From the NCBI GenBank assembly GCA_019417465.1, contig DXVF01000010.1, positions 16,476-80,475 on the forward strand: a stretch of DNA of 64,000 nucleotides. The letters are read 5' to 3'. The stretch is from Clostridiales bacterium. GTDB taxonomy: Bacteria; Bacillota; Clostridia; TANB77; CAG-508. The notes below the pieces were generated by a model. That model did not search any database, had not been told where the DNA came from, and saw only the letters and a program-made list of their open reading frames with translations. Numbering within the stretch: position 1 is the stretch's first letter; the number at the start of each line of letters is the position of its first letter. The position numbers and the translations under genes are program-made. Below, in pieces: positions 63,823 through 64,000 of the stretch.

Positions 63823-64000
63823 TTAATATTCAATCTCTGTTATAATTTCTTCTCTAAACAAATTATTTAGAAGTGATACTTCCATGCTACAATCTAGCAT
63901 AGTATTATCTTTTACTTGTTTAGAGTTATCTATTTCTATTTTATAATTTCCATAACATTTTATCTATACTATATCTAAACCTTGCTAGACTTTCAAAATT
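63823..64000 (-). CDS. partial 3' gene fragment, unidentified, with possible frame break
   Basis: From the window edge the minus strand reads NFESLARFRYSIDK and then stops; shifted by +1 in a short A-run it continues NYKIEIDNSKQVKDN.. to a stop at 63823-63825. No CGG is present at the join. Family unknown; the break may be real decay. Confidence 0.35.

Overview
The window is AT-rich and carries genes of an endospore-forming Firmicute. Evidence for this is yabP-yabQ-divIC sporulation/division order, RF2 with the classical UGA frameshift, T-box leaders on aminoacyl-tRNA synthetase genes, and clostridial-style ribosome binding sites. Genus cannot be told from sequence alone; an uncultured gut-type clostridium is a guess. 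No rRNA, tRNA or CRISPR array was seen. Most genes lie on the minus strand.

The outstanding observation is a codon-level rule. Nine conserved genes (yabP, prfB, a BceA-type ABC ATPase, an AI-2E-family permease, uvrB, an AarF/UbiB kinase, tyrS, proS, ppdK) look broken in a plain ORF scan. Each break falls exactly at an in-frame CGG codon. Skipping the C, so that CGGN is read as one glycine codon GGN, restores full-length, family-typical proteins at all 15 sites: 3 in ppdK, 3 in the ATPase, 2 in prfB, 2 in uvrB and 1 in each of the others. A sixteenth site lies in a decayed RelE-like toxin gene. The restored glycines include invariant ones (Walker A GSGKT of UvrB and of the ATPase, GAGG of RF2). 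I found no conserved gene here in which an in-frame CGG is read as arginine, while many out-of-frame CGG triplets are untouched. Only three orphan ORFs (at 1750, 37213 and 40853), apparently accessory, contain an ordinary in-frame CGG. CGG therefore behaves as an unassigned codon that causes +1 frameshifting, or as part of a four-base glycine codon.

Layout. 1-2.1 kb: partial metallo-hydrolase gene, small regulators, remnants and a probably foreign membrane protein. 2.2-8.0 kb: rho, divIC-like, yabQ, yabP, aspartokinase, membrane protein, prfB. 8.3-16.5 kb: a Bce-type peptide-sensing/efflux module (permease, ATPase, kinase, regulator) with two identical 20-bp palindromic operators, then an ABC-2 exporter. 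16.5-28.8 kb: accessory region with decayed MazG and SEC-C remnants, HelD, a pyrophosphatase-like protein, a guanylate-kinase-like protein, a six-gene operon (two radical SAM enzymes, methyltransferase, CYTH protein, two P-loop kinases) from a consensus promoter, a histidine phosphatase and a frameshifted tyrosine recombinase. 28.8-37 kb: secA, small membrane proteins, AI-2E permease, CBS protein, murD. 37-45 kb: uvrA-uvrB with intercalated orphans and palindromic repeats, then the AarF/phasin-like pair. 45.5-50.8 kb: small secreted proteins, smpB, fba, peroxiredoxin, tyrS with T-box. 51-59.5 kb: a MATE-cytidylate kinase fusion, small alarmone synthetase, leucyl aminopeptidase, proS with T-box, a decayed toxin-antitoxin pair, a hexapeptide-repeat protein. 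59.8-64 kb: Lys-rich protein, ppdK and fragments.
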